64,000 nt of DNA from Rugalucina vietnamica (Eukaryota > Mollusca > Bivalvia > Lucinida > Lucinidae). Position 1 is the stretch's first letter; the number at the start of each line of letters is the position of its first letter. A model generated the notes under the pieces. It had not been told where the DNA came from. It did not search any database and saw nothing but the letters and a program-made list of their open reading frames with translations. Location of the stretch: the NCBI GenBank assembly GCA_964017185.1, contig OZ024870.1, positions 29,659,621-29,723,620 on the forward strand, read 5' to 3'. Made by a program: the position numbers and the translations under genes. Shown here one piece after another: positions 10,442 to 20,638 of the stretch.

Positions 10442-11484
10442 CACTGAAAAAAAGTTATAAGAGGCCACCTCATATTTTTTCTTCTAGTTCAGAAAGTAAA
10501 ATACGATCAATTAAAATTCATGATCATATGAATAAACCAATGTCTAACAGTGGCTCTGTGAGTTTCTGCATTCCAAAATGCGTGATACTTCTCACACAGA
10601 CGAAGCATGTGTAAAGGTACCCTATTTCAAAAAGTCACACTTTATTAACATCAAATTAAATGTCATATTATGACGTTGTGTTTTTACATTTTAATTTATT
10701 TGAAAGTGCTACTGACTGCCATGATGCAAGATAAAATTAAGTCAAAAGTGTTGCTGCAATAAGAATCTTCGTTTCTGTTTTGTACATACAAGAAGACAAC
10801 AACCTGAATAACCGGAATTCGGCTTTTGTATGCAAGTTGCATACCAACTTTGTTCTTCTCCAGTTGCGTTATTATCAGCAGCACGGCATTGAAATTTTCA
10901 GCGATTATTTAGGTCAAATACTAGACTCTGATAAACTTTGAAAATTAAAAAAATCGTCCACAAATTTTGTTATTTTGTTCGTTAAAAATTGGCATTGAAA
11001 CCGGAAGTGTGCGGCAGCCTTGACCTGTTGGTCCTCGAAAATGGTCTAAAACTGTTCAGTCGAGTTATATCTCTCATTTCCAGGCCTCATCAAGTGAATT
11101 TAACAGGGATCAACATGTTTAAGAGGCACATTTATGAATTTTCCAAAAAATCTCAAAATTGGCGATTTTTAAAAATGCATAAAAATTCTACCAGTAGAGA
11201 AAATTCGAAAGTTTGATGTTTTTCCGAGCCGTAACGACCCCTTTGATGACACCCGTTCCTTATTTCAATAAATGGTGTGCTGTATCCAATTTTTTATTTA
11301 AAAATATTGATTTTTGCATTTTACTCCAAAAACGCCTTTAGTAAAAGAAAATTATTTCTTAACACTTTGAAACTTTACTTACTTGAAAGACACGTCTTTT
11401 GGCAAAAAATCGTGCACTTTTGAACATGGCTTAGAAACAAAAAATGAGTTTGAAAAGTGGCCTCTTTATAACTTTTTTTCAGTG
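10442..11484. mobile_element. TA-flanked non-autonomous TIR element (Tc1/mariner-like), 1043 bp
   Basis: The left end CACTGAAAAAAAGTTATAAG at 10442 returns inverted at 11484; the first 27-28 bp match with one indel, and a weaker match continues after a small gap. TA borders both ends (10440-10441 and 11485-11486). The size fits Tc1/mariner, but no transposase is present in any frame, so it is a deletion derivative or MITE. Confidence 0.85.
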
Positions 11485-11737
11485 TACTAGTATAAATCAA
11501 CATTTTGAAAGACACCATTTTATGAAAAATAAGTCTGTGAGAAGATACAGTTTAAAGAGTGTTTTGTTAAAAGATAATGTGTTAAAGATGCAAATTTAGA
11601 TAACCAGTAATAAAAATATCACAGCGGATGCATTTAACTGTTTGATTGTGTAAAAAATTATATGAAAAAATCATGTCTCACAGTTCCAGACCCAGGGAAA
11701 GATCCAGGTATGGGTCGTGTAGCAAAATACATATAAT

Positions 11738-12060
11738 TTGGCACTGGCACCTAGGCATTATACTAAGGAAATTGCATACAAAACATTGGTTCGACCTCAA
11801 CTCGAGTATGCAGCTCCTATTTGGTATCCCTATAATGATACTCAGACTGCTAAGATAGAGATGGTGCAAAGGACTGCAGCCAGGTGGACCTGTAGGACAG
11901 TAGCGTTGTTGATATGCTAGACAAACTTGAGTGGCCATTGGCTGGAGTCCCGCAGGGAGCGGTCCTCCTAAGACACACTCTGGTACAGTATATCTTGATA
12001 AAAACAAATACCTGACCCCAGCACCCAACCTTAAAGAAATGCACAAGACAATTTACCTAT
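11738..12060 (+). pseudogene. LINE reverse-transcriptase C-terminal scrap
   Basis: The frame at 11738-11919 reads KTLVRPQLEYAAPIWYPY and IEMVQRTAARW, the well-known box behind the RT domain of CR1/Jockey-type LINEs (VRP.LEYA..VW.P, then E.VQRRAAR). Further down, other frames give DKLEWP and SGTVYLDKNKYLTPAPNL, which belong to the same C-terminal region, so at least two frameshifts are present. It is a 5'-truncated dead copy of a LINE family different from the one at 36-41 kb. Confidence 0.75.
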
Positions 12061-12091
12061 AGTCAGGTCTGGTACACATCAGGATTGAGGT

Positions 12092-12461
12092 CAGGGATTT
12101 TTTTTGTGTGTCTCAGGGGCCGAAATTAGGCCTCATTCCCATTGCAAATTACTATTGGGTGTCTTTTTCCCCAATCTGGAGAAAAAAATCCCAATTACAG
12201 CTGAAAATAATTTTCAACAGTTCCATACATTGTGAAATTCAAACTTTGCTGTTAGAAATGTTATTTAACTTTTGACACTTTTGATTATGAATTATTATAT
12301 AATTATTCTAAATGAAATCCCTTATTAAGCTATGCCACTTTGGAAAATATCAATTTTGAATGTCTAGAACTTGAAATTTCCCAATTCCGAATTTACTTCG
12401 CTAATTGTCCCAATCAGAAAGGCCCTAGGGCCCCTTCCCAAAATTGTCAAAAAAATCCCTG
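12092..12461. mobile_element. CAGGGATTTTTT-ended MITE, 370 bp
   Basis: The ends CAGGGATTTTTTTT and AAAAAAATCCCTG are inverted repeats. GAGGT stands on both sides (12087-12091 and 12462-12466), a 5-bp duplication. Removing the insert rejoins the arm of the outer element so that it matches its partner at 13.57 kb. Noncoding. Confidence 0.85.
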
Positions 12462-13089
12462 GAGGTAAGGTTTTTAACCTCATTGAGGTTTGAAAATGTA
12501 CGTGAAATTACTAGATCTATATTGAGAAAAAACAAATACATGTAGCTATGCAAAAATTGCAACATCATTCCGGGCCGGGCCAATGTTGCTTGCAAAATGT
12601 GCAGCTTTCAAATGAAACATTTTTCAGCAAAATCTGTTTGAGAATTCTTTGCAATTTCCTCCAATTTCATAAGTGGAAGGGGTAATTTTTGAATTTTGAG
12701 ATTTAAAATAATAGTCTTCAATGTATGGCATGTATTTGAAAAGTATTTCTGCTGCTTTCTGTATATTTTATACTTTTTTCTAAGAATATCATCATTTTGA
12801 TGTTTAACATTGCTGAAATACTATTAAACAAAAAATGAAAACAAGTATAAACTTAAAAAAAAGATTACCACTTACACCTGATGTCAGTGGCAGAAACCAG
12901 GTTTGTGTCAATCAGAAAGACATCAATGCCGGACAGTAGAAGTAAGCAGAAAACAATGGTAACATTAGGTAAAAACATGTTTTGTAAAAAAATATTCTCA
13001 GATTAATTTTCAAAACAGTTGTATCAAAAATAAGTAAACGACCAAGGTTAACAGATTTATCAAAGCAGAATTTTGCATTTTTCAACGTA

Positions 13090-13498
13090 AGGCGTAAAAT
13101 AAAAATAGCCTTGTTTCCGCTAACATGCCGAAGACGGGGTAGAGTCGGTAGGTGGGAAAATCTTTTTATTTTTTGTGTATTTTTATCTTACTTGAAAATG
13201 GGTAAAGAGGTAGAACATGCTAAAATTAATCATACATGTAAGTACTAGAAACAAACATGCCGCGATGCGATGAAGTTTAAAACCAGTAGGAAGCTGAAAG
13301 CGAGTTGACCTAGTATTGTTGAAATTATAGCAGTTTTTAAATCATTGTCTGTTTTCCACTTCAAATGTTGAGGGTCGGTCTGCATGAAAATATTTCTATT
13401 TTATTTTTATTGGCAATAAAAACTGCAGGGTCAGCGCTAGCGCAAAAACTCAGAGTCGGACTGGTTAGCGGAAACACAGCTTTTTTTTGTTTACGCCT
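13090..13498. mobile_element. GTTTCCG(C/G)TAAC-type TIR element, 409 bp
   Basis: The ends AGGCGTAAA and TTTACGCCT are inverted. Inside both ends lies the word TTGTTTCCGCTAAC or its inverse, and GTCGG words follow. A larger relative with the same plan is at 56303-57520. Noncoding. Confidence 0.7.
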
Positions 13499-13845
13499 AA
13501 TGCTTCATTTTTCGAAATTTTGCACATGTCTATGCATATTTCAAAACTCAATGGAGGTTACAAACCTCAATCCTGACTTGCATCAGACCTGATAGTGATG
13601 CCCTGAAAAATTCATTTTTCCCCAGAACTATTCAGGTTTGGAAAAGTATCCCTTCTCGAGTCGTCTCATCCAAGACCATTTCAGGAATTTAAGGTTTCTA
13701 TTTAAAAATAGGCCCATATCGAGGCAGTTGTTTTAGTGTAAATAGGTTTAATGGTGGACCCCAAAACTATTTTCCCCTTGACTAAATTCTAAATTTAGCC
13801 AACCACCCCACACCTGAGGTGATGACTGATGATCAGAACTTTTGT

Positions 13846-14053
13846 TGGTTTTTTTTTGTATTGAGGCTTAACGTCCCAGTCATCAATTTTTCAGTCAAGT
13901 CGGGACGGAGCCAACTCTTCCTGGGTTTAACCAGTACTGTAGGGAGTTAATGTGTCTTGCTCAAGGACACAACACGGTGACGCCTGTGGGGATCGAACTC
14001 AGGACCTCTCGATTCGGAGTCCGACACTCTACCACTACGCCACCGCACTCCCT
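13846..14053 (-). repeat. tRNA-derived SINE, best-preserved copy
   Basis: Minus strand: head GCGGTGGCGTAGTGGTAGAG (A box), B box GAGTTCGATCCCC, middle TGTCCTTGAGCAAGACACAT, tail ACTGGGACGTTAAGCCTCAA and a short A-run. The internal RNA polymerase III promoter boxes are both readable. This is the reference copy for the family in the window; others are at 6.75, 9.94, 45.6 and 62.6 kb. Confidence 0.88.
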
Positions 14054-14107
14054 AAAGATCAGAAATTGATCGACTCAGAAGATAGGTAGCTTCTTCAACT
14101 GCACCCA

Positions 14108-14274
14108 CAGGGGCGGATCCAGGATTTCTGAAGAGGGGGTTCAAATGCAGAAATGGGGGGTACGTTTGCCTAATTTCAGACAAATTTCTTTAAATTCCCT
14201 ATGAAAATGAAATAATTTTGGTCCTGAGGGGGAGTTCGAGCGAACCCCTTGAACCCCCTCTAAATTCACCACTG
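14108..14274. mobile_element. Short MITE with CAGGGGCGGATCC end, 167 bp
   Basis: The left end CAGGGGCGGATCCAGG and the inverted right end CAGTGGTGAATTTAGAGG share the pattern CAGNGGNGNAT, and both lead into GAGGGGGTTC. ACCCA stands on both sides (14103-14107 and 14275-14279). I recognise the CAGGGGCGGATCCAGGA end from widespread animal MITEs usually classed as hAT-like, but here the duplication I can see is 5 bp, not 8. Confidence 0.75.
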
Positions 14275-14279
14275 ACCCA

Positions 14280-15480
14280 CCTTCTCTGGAAGTCACCAAG
14301 CATAGTGCCACCAACAGAACAGTGCCCAAGAGTGTGAAAGATGAAAAACAGATTTTTTTATAAAACAAATGGTTATGTAATACACAGTATGCATGTCGAT
14401 TATTTCCAATGGGGTCCTGTTGGTTAGAATCTCCAACACTACCAGACAGCAAGCGTCCAGACCCAGATGGCTAGATTCCTGGTCTGAAGAGGCTAGACAC
14501 TGCCTTTTTGAAAAGCTTATACTTGTATAACTGCATTCCAAAAGCATTACAGTAACATTTGGTAAATACTACCTACTGTAGTGACCAAAAATTCATGAAA
14601 TACCCCGCAATTCTATTTCCAAGTATTCAACAGTCTCTAGATTGACAATCAAATAAAAAGAGTGATACAAACCTTGAGTCATTTCTTTCTTCGTAAACAT
14701 TGATCTCCATCACAGTGGATTTTGATACTCTACGGTACCAACTTCGAATACCGGTAGGTTTAACAAAGAAAAACTAAATATTAAATATATAGCAAGATAT
14801 TCAACATCTGGCAAACGTTCAAAACTGGACTTTACCAGTGGAATTTCCTTGGTCAAGTTATTCAACTGAAAGTAGGTCAGCTTGTACAGTCACAGTCAAT
14901 AGACACCTGTTGCAAAATAAAAATCATTAATAACAACTATTGTTAGAAAAATTAAGCAAATAAATCCTTCTCTCCAACCTCTGATATGACAAAACTGATA
15001 TCCACTAACTAATAAAACAAAAACAAAATATTTCCAATTGATTCAAGTAAGTAAAATTAATGGTGGACAGGTCCTGTAGCTGTGGAGGCAAATAGAGGCT
15101 CCATATAGGGAAAACAAATTGAATATGAAAACAGACAGAACAATGCAAAGCTAATAAAATCCAAATAAATAATCAAAACACCGATAAACATAACATCAAC
15201 GAGAAGAAGAAAAATTCTCAAACACATACATGGAAACATCTGGCAAAACAACATGCTAATAAAGCAAATTCCAAACAATTTCCAGAGGAGCTAAATTTAG
15301 GCAATTTCATGAACCCCCTACTGAGCCTTTTTTCCTGAAACCAAATGGACTATTTATTAATATTTTCCTAAACATTGCTTATCAATTCACTGATATGACA
15401 ATTTCTTATCAATTAATTAATATTTTATGAATTATTCCGCCCAGAAAACATAAAAAAAAAACTATCCAACTTTGGACTAA
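14280..15480. other. No gene recognised
   Basis: AT-rich sequence with several short A/T runs. The open stretch at 15057-15278 (-) is a low-complexity hydrophobic translation and not convincing. Confidence 0.5.
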
Positions 15481-15484
15481 TTAT

Positions 15485-16270
15485 CAGGCAACCGGCAGGG
15501 TTGCAGAACTTCGGCAAACATCTCGTGCTAGGATTCGAAACAGTCATCTGCGAGACCGTGCGACAGCTGCCTGAACGGCGAACACGATAGTCGGTACCCA
15601 CAGACGCCCACTTTCCGACAGTACCGTGCGAGAACGTTTACGGCTTGAGGGCTTGCCAACCAAACAACTGCATTGTCTTAACCTGAAGACATCGGTGACA
15701 GCGTCTGGACTGGGCAAGATTGGATTGGGTAAGGTGGACAAGAGTGCAATGGAGAGAGTGAACGGTTCAATGACTGTTGTGTGGTTGAGAGAGATATGTT
15801 CCGCGGGGGATCCAATATGTTTTGGGCAGGAATCGACCCTTCACACCACGACTGGAATTGTTAGGATAGCGGGACACCTCACCGCAGTGAGGTACCTTAA
15901 TGACATCATCAGACCGTCATCAACAAATGATCTGATGACTTTCACGCCGGACAACGCCCGCCTAAATACCGCGCTATGAGAGTTCTTCAGGCTTACGATT
16001 TCAGAATGCTAGACTGACCGCCCTGTAGTCATGACCTCCACCCCACTGAGCATTTGTGGGATGAGATTGACAAAAACAGTACGTCACCTCTCTTCCAATC
16101 AATCTACATCAACTGGAACGGGGCATTCTTCAGATGTGGAGAAATCTTCCCCAGCGCTTCCTACAAAATTACATTACCAGGCAGTGATCACTTGCCAAGG
16201 TGGATACACCTGTACTGTACATGTGTGAAAATGAATTTTGATAGTACCTGCATACGGAATATCAAATGAG
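15485..16270 (+). pseudogene. Dead Tc1-like transposase
   Basis: The wording of a second, different Tc1 family is readable in pieces: NSHLRDRATAA and RRPLSDSTVRERLRLEG (second helix-turn-helix) at about 15540-15650, TFTPDNARLNTAL around 15940-15975 (second catalytic aspartate box), and HDLHPTEHLWDEID near 16030-16075 (the D-P-EH-W box with the catalytic glutamate, out of frame with the previous piece). Stops and frameshifts separate the pieces and the first catalytic box is not clear. No terminal repeats could be found. An old copy, much more decayed than the one at 0.3-1.8 kb. Confidence 0.75.
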
Positions 16271-16279
16271 TATGTCGTC

Positions 16280-16794
16280 GTCAATATTTATTAAAATGAA
16301 ATTTTGTATGTATGTTTTCAAAATTGATTTACCCTAATGAAAGATGAACCAACAGGGCATACTTCTTTAGATTAAGTATTTCCATCGGTAGCTATTTATC
16401 GATATTGGTAATAATAAATACTGCTTCTTTTTCTCTTTAGCCTGAATAACAAACATCTGATATTCATACTAGAGAGAAAACGGATATTTTTCGCTCAAAC
16501 AACAACCTTCATCATTACTAATTTTTCATTCGGATAAGCGTTGTGTTGTTCCAGATATTCTAAGGCGCTGCTCGTGGTTCTTTCTAGAAAAACCTTTCAA
16601 TGGTTTGTGACTGTATGTTATTGTGATAGAACTAGGGAGTAGTTCTGAACCACTGTTTGACCTAAAATCAGCCTTTAAGAGTTTCGAAAAAAAATATGAA
16701 TTAGTTGCTTGTATGGCTTTTTCACAAAACCCAGTTTAGAATCAAAGATGACGATACGCGCGTAAATCATAAATTTAATATGATTGTTTGATTA
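16280..16794. other. No feature recognised
   Basis: Nothing beyond ordinary AT-rich sequence is visible. Confidence 0.5.
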
Positions 16795-17113
16795 GTTTGA
16801 ACTGATGCTTAACGTCCTAGTCATCAGTTATGGCCATGTCTGGACGTTGTCTCCATTTTATTGGACTTGTACATGTACTCAAAATAAGGATGTTATGACA
16901 TCCAAAAAGTGCTTCAAATATAACTATATAACTAAGCCACTAAGGCTTATATGTATGGATGGTTTAACTTGAACTTGAAACCACTTTTCCTGATCAGGCT
17001 CAGACTTGAGCGGTTAACAAGTAATCAGATGGTCAGTCAGTAGCGTATAAGCTTTGCCTGGAGGCACAAGCACGAGACAATGGGCGGGGGCCCATATTCT
17101 CACCCTGCCACCC
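16795..17113 (+). repeat. Dispersed repeat R320, near full length
   Basis: The family starts TTGAATTGATGCTTTACGTC and ends GGGCGGGGGCCCATATTCCC with GAGCGGTTAACCAGTAATCA in between. This copy is close to full length. Other copies: 18.53, 18.70, 31.90, 35.61, 49.51, 57.55 and 60.36 kb. There is no coding capacity and I see no TIR or A-tail; it may be a SINE-like or MITE-like family. Confidence 0.8.
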
Positions 17114-18527
17114 TTAAATAAAGCAGAGGCAGAGGTAATCATTACGTTTAACCGGTGTAGAACAAACATCCAAATACACTGATACGTCGTGTAACCTACA
17201 AGAACAAACTTAATTACTTTATGATTGTAAAATACCAAAGATATAAACAAACATCGGATCATAACTGCCAAACGCAATATTCCGTTGAAAGAATTCTTTG
17301 ATGATTTCACCAATCAATGATAGAAAGATTAGTAATGATGTTAGCAGACCGACGCACAAACAAGTTCGTTGTATTATCATGTAAAAGGTCCGTTTCAAAA
17401 ACATTTACACTTCACAGAATGGACCGCCTTATCTTACGCCATTGCTGCTTGGCAATATGCAAGATTTTTTTTATGCTGACGGATTCTTTGCCATCGATGG
17501 TGACGTCAGTAGTACTTTCTGTGGTACCAACTGTTTGTTATCTCAAAACATTAAGCTTCTCAGAACGACATTGCTTACCTGTGCTCTTACCGGTCCGTTT
17601 CTTTTGATTTCCCATAAGCACATTTATCATTGTGGTAATGAATTTTGCAAACAAGTGTGGTGGATTCGCATTTCAGCATCAAATTAAAAGGAAATAAGAG
17701 TTAAATACTACTAATCTCCAAATCTTATTTCTACGCTCTACCTTTCTATCTATCATAATTCCCGTAGTGATTTCAGGAAGCTTAATCGAGAAAGTTTTGA
17801 TGATTTATCAAGATCCTAAATAAGAAGGCCAAATGGCAACGATCGCTCACCTGAGAGACGCAATCAACAACACTCACTGCTCTGCGTGCAACGATAAATG
17901 TGAAACAAGGCACGACCTTTGTCGCGCCGCTCTGCTCCTATTGCGCAAGCTTGCAAATAATTAAAATAGGCTGGATTAAAACGTTGCAGCTTCCTTATCC
18001 TGATGAAGAGGGGAACTTTTTCATCTTTTGGCACAATAAACAATGACTTCCGTACTACAGGAACAAATTTTGAGGACAGACATAGAGAGAACATTTTTCA
18101 CAAGAACATTCGCCGCCTGACCGTGTGACGGCGGCGTAAAAAAGAACGCAAGTGATGAAGTTATACTATGTTAACACGAACTACTGTGGGATGACATCGC
18201 CGGGCAGTAACGGATCATGATCAGATTTTAAGGTGTTTTAATGTTTCGCACCTCAATGCAGTATTGGAAACCCGAGACTGGATTCCCGGATGAGTCTCCC
18301 TGCCAAACGTCAACAAGGACATGTCATGCCATATATATTTCATAGTTGGTGATGACGACTTTCCCAAAAGACCTTGCTACTGAAGCCGTTTTTTCATAGG
18401 GAGAATATCCGATGAAGAAAGAATCTTCAACAACAGGCTGTCAAAGGCAAGACGCATAATACAAAATGAATTTGGCATCCTCCTTCATAGACGGTGTTTA
18501 TTGACAACAATGCAACAAGAGTTCGAG
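17114..18527. other. No gene recognised
   Basis: Short open stretches near 17.3-17.7 kb and 17.86-18.09 kb do not resemble known proteins. A TGACGTCA is present at about 17503. No repeat ends found. Confidence 0.45.
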
Positions 18528-18692
18528 ACGGATGGTTTGACTGAAACACTTTTCTTTGATAGGCTCAGGCCTTCTAAACGATTAACCAGTTATCAGGTGG
18601 TCAGTCAGTAGATTATAAGCTTTGCACGTTGCACAAGTTAGCCCATCTATTTCTCACGGTCGCAATGGACGGGGGCCCATATTCCCACTCGA
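18528..18692 (+). repeat. R320 repeat, 3' half
   Basis: It begins at GGATGGTTTGACTG and ends at GACGGGGGCCCATATTCCCA, so only the right half is present, immediately before a second copy. Confidence 0.75.
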
Positions 18693-18702
18693 ACATTCTT
18701 TT

Positions 18703-18990
18703 GTTTGAGTTCAGGTTTAGTGTTCAAGTCAAGATCAATGATCATGTCGGGATGTCTCTAATTCATTGGATTTTACCCAACATTAGGATGTCATGATACC
18801 CAGGTTGTGCTTGAAATATAACCACACAAGTAAGGCGTATACATGCAAGTATGGATGGTCTGATTTTAACCTCTTTTCCTGGACAGGCTCAGACCTTCTG
18901 AGCGGTTTACCAGTATCAGAAGTTTATATATTTTGCCTGAAGACACGAGCTGCCCTTACAGTCCCTATGGGCATGGACTTATATTTCCAT
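18703..18990 (+). repeat. R320 repeat, diverged, leading into the 65-bp satellite
   Basis: Recognisable by CATGTCGGGATG, ACCCAACATTAGGATGTCAT and CTGGACAGGCTCAGACC. Its right end runs directly into the tandem array. Confidence 0.72.
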
Positions 18991-19829
18991 CCGACCACCC
19001 TTCCTGCAGAACAAATACACTCAAGCAAAGTTCTAAGCGGTCACCTTCAAATCACCATACCACCCTTCCTGCAGAACAAATACACTCAACCAAAGTTCTA
19101 AGCGGTCACCTTCAAATTACCATACCATCCTTCCTGTAGAAAAATACACTCAACCGAAGTTCCAAGCGGTCACCTTCAAATCACCATACCACCCTTCCTG
19201 CAAAACGAATACACTCAACCAAAGTTCTAAGCGGTCACCTTCAAATCACCATACCACTCTTCCTGCAGAACAAATACACTAAACCAAATTTCTAAGCGGT
19301 CACCTTCTAATCACCATACCACTCTTCCTGCAGAACAAGTACACTCAACCAAAGTTCTAAGCGGTCACCTCCAAATCACCATACCACTCTTCCTGCAGAA
19401 CGAATACACTCAACCAAAGTTCTAAGCGGTCACCTTCAAATCACCATACCACCCTTCCTGCAGAACGAATACACTCAACCAAAGTTCTAAGCGGTCACCT
19501 TCAAATCACCATACCACTCTTCCTGCAGAACAAATACACTAAACCAAAGTTCTAAGTGGTCACCTTCAAATCACCATACCACTCTTCCTGCAGAACAAAT
19601 ACACTCAACCAAAGTTCTAAGCGGTCACCTTCAAATCACCATACCGCTCTTCCTGCAGAACAAATACACTCAACCAAAGTTCTAAGCGGTCACATTCACA
19701 TCACCATACCACTCTTCCTGCAGAACAAATACACTCAACCAAAGTTCTAAGCGGTCACCTTCAAATCACCATACCACTCTTCCTGCAGAACAAATACACT
19801 TAACCAAAGTTCTAACCGGTCACCTTCAA
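18991..19829 (+). repeat. 65-bp satellite, 13 units
   Basis: The word TTCCTGCAGAAC or a one-base variant starts at 19001, 19066, 19131, 19195, 19260, 19325, 19390, 19455, 19520, 19585, 19650, 19715 and 19780: period 65 (one unit 64). Units differ at only a few bases. Each holds CAACCAAAGTTCTAAGCGGT. The array begins exactly where an R320 copy ends, and a lone inverted unit sits at 27.15 kb. The open frames running through it are by-products of a unit length with few stops. Confidence 0.95.
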
Positions 19830-20325
19830 GAGTATCCGCATATAGAGGTAAGTGATACATGTTGCCATGTTTACAGAGACAACTTCATGGATACTTTAAT
19901 TGGCATGTATTGTAGCATTTTCACTATATATGATCGCATATCATCTGTATTTTATAATGCTTAAGCTTTTAAATACCACATAACGCACACATTCTTTACT
20001 AAAAGACATAACGCACGCATTCTTTAGTAAAAGACATATAGGGCAATTTCGACATGACGTCAAATAGATACTGTGACAAAATGCATGTAAAATATCCATC
20101 AAAACTTTTGGGTGGGGCTATAAATCGACAATCACAAGATAAGATGGGGATACTTGTTTTAAAATGATGAATTTATTTCACATTTCTGAGGCCCAAAATC
20201 GCACACAAAAAAGTTTACACTGTTCATTGACTGTCCACCGTATTGGAATAAAACTCTCGTCTCGAGGTATCCCGTCAGAACGTTCGTCTCGAGGTATCCC
20301 GTGAGAACGTTGTCATGACGCAAAA
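19830..20325. other. Spacer with a 27-bp tandem duplication
   Basis: CGTCTCGAGGTATCCCGT occurs at 20258 and 20285. Otherwise nothing is recognised. The last five bases before 20331 (CTGTC) are the left target duplication of the BEL/Pao element. Confidence 0.6.
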
Positions 20326-20330
20326 CTGTC

Positions 20331-20575
20331 TGGACTGGAGATAATTTTAATACATAGTGTGCAAATAAACTTTTAACGTAACGGCACTGAAATAACGGCG
20401 TTACGTCCATGCGGTAACGTCGGGCGTTACGCTAGTTACGGATAAGAAGAAAACACGATCGCTAATAGAAATCGAAGAATTGCTGTTAATTGTGAATAAA
20501 AGAACATAACTGTTTCATCGTTGATATTATAGTCTTAATCTGGTGCATTCCACAATCGGGAATATCGTCTCACCA
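20331..20575 (+). repeat. 5' LTR of the BEL/Pao element
   Basis: 245 bp, TGGACTGG...CTCACCA, about 99% identical to the 3' LTR. It holds repeated CG-rich words (AACGGCGTTACG, GGTAACGTCGGGCGTTACGC) and an AATAAA in GTGAATAAAAG, a possible polyadenylation signal. Promoter elements are not obvious. Confidence 0.95.
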
Positions 20576-20582
20576 GATTTGT

Positions 20583-20597
20583 TGGTAGCAGAGCGAG
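20583..20597 (+). promoter_or_regulatory. Primer-binding site
   Basis: TGGTAGCAGAGCGAG begins 7 bp after the LTR. It starts with TGG, the complement of a tRNA CCA end, as in other BEL/Pao elements. I do not assign the tRNA. Confidence 0.75.
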
Positions 20598-20638
20598 GTT
20601 TTTACAACAATCGATCGAACATAGAACAATAGTGAAAA

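Larger units (their letters stand above)
12057..13594. mobile_element. Outer TIR element hosting two younger insertions
   Basis: The left end near 12060 (AGTCAGGTCTGGTACACATC, then AGGATTGAGG) returns inverted at the right end 13563-13594; when the insert at 12092-12461 is ignored the similarity runs for about 90 bp (AACCTC, ATTGAGGTTTGAAA). No coding sequence was found. The exact outer ends and target duplication are not resolved. Confidence 0.65.

Noticed and set aside
11925-11975. An AGVPQGAVL reverse-transcriptase box
   Set aside because: It appears only in one frame by chance; the neighbouring frame gives the expected C-terminal LINE wording (DKLEWP, then ESRRE), and the position is behind the RT domain.
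18793-19750. Protein-like open frames with repeated LPAEQIHST wording
   Set aside because: They are translations of the 65-bp satellite, whose unit shifts frame each turn; no independent coding evidence.
20159-20410. Small minus-strand gene before the BEL/Pao element
   Set aside because: It runs through the 27-bp duplication into the LTR and has no protein character.
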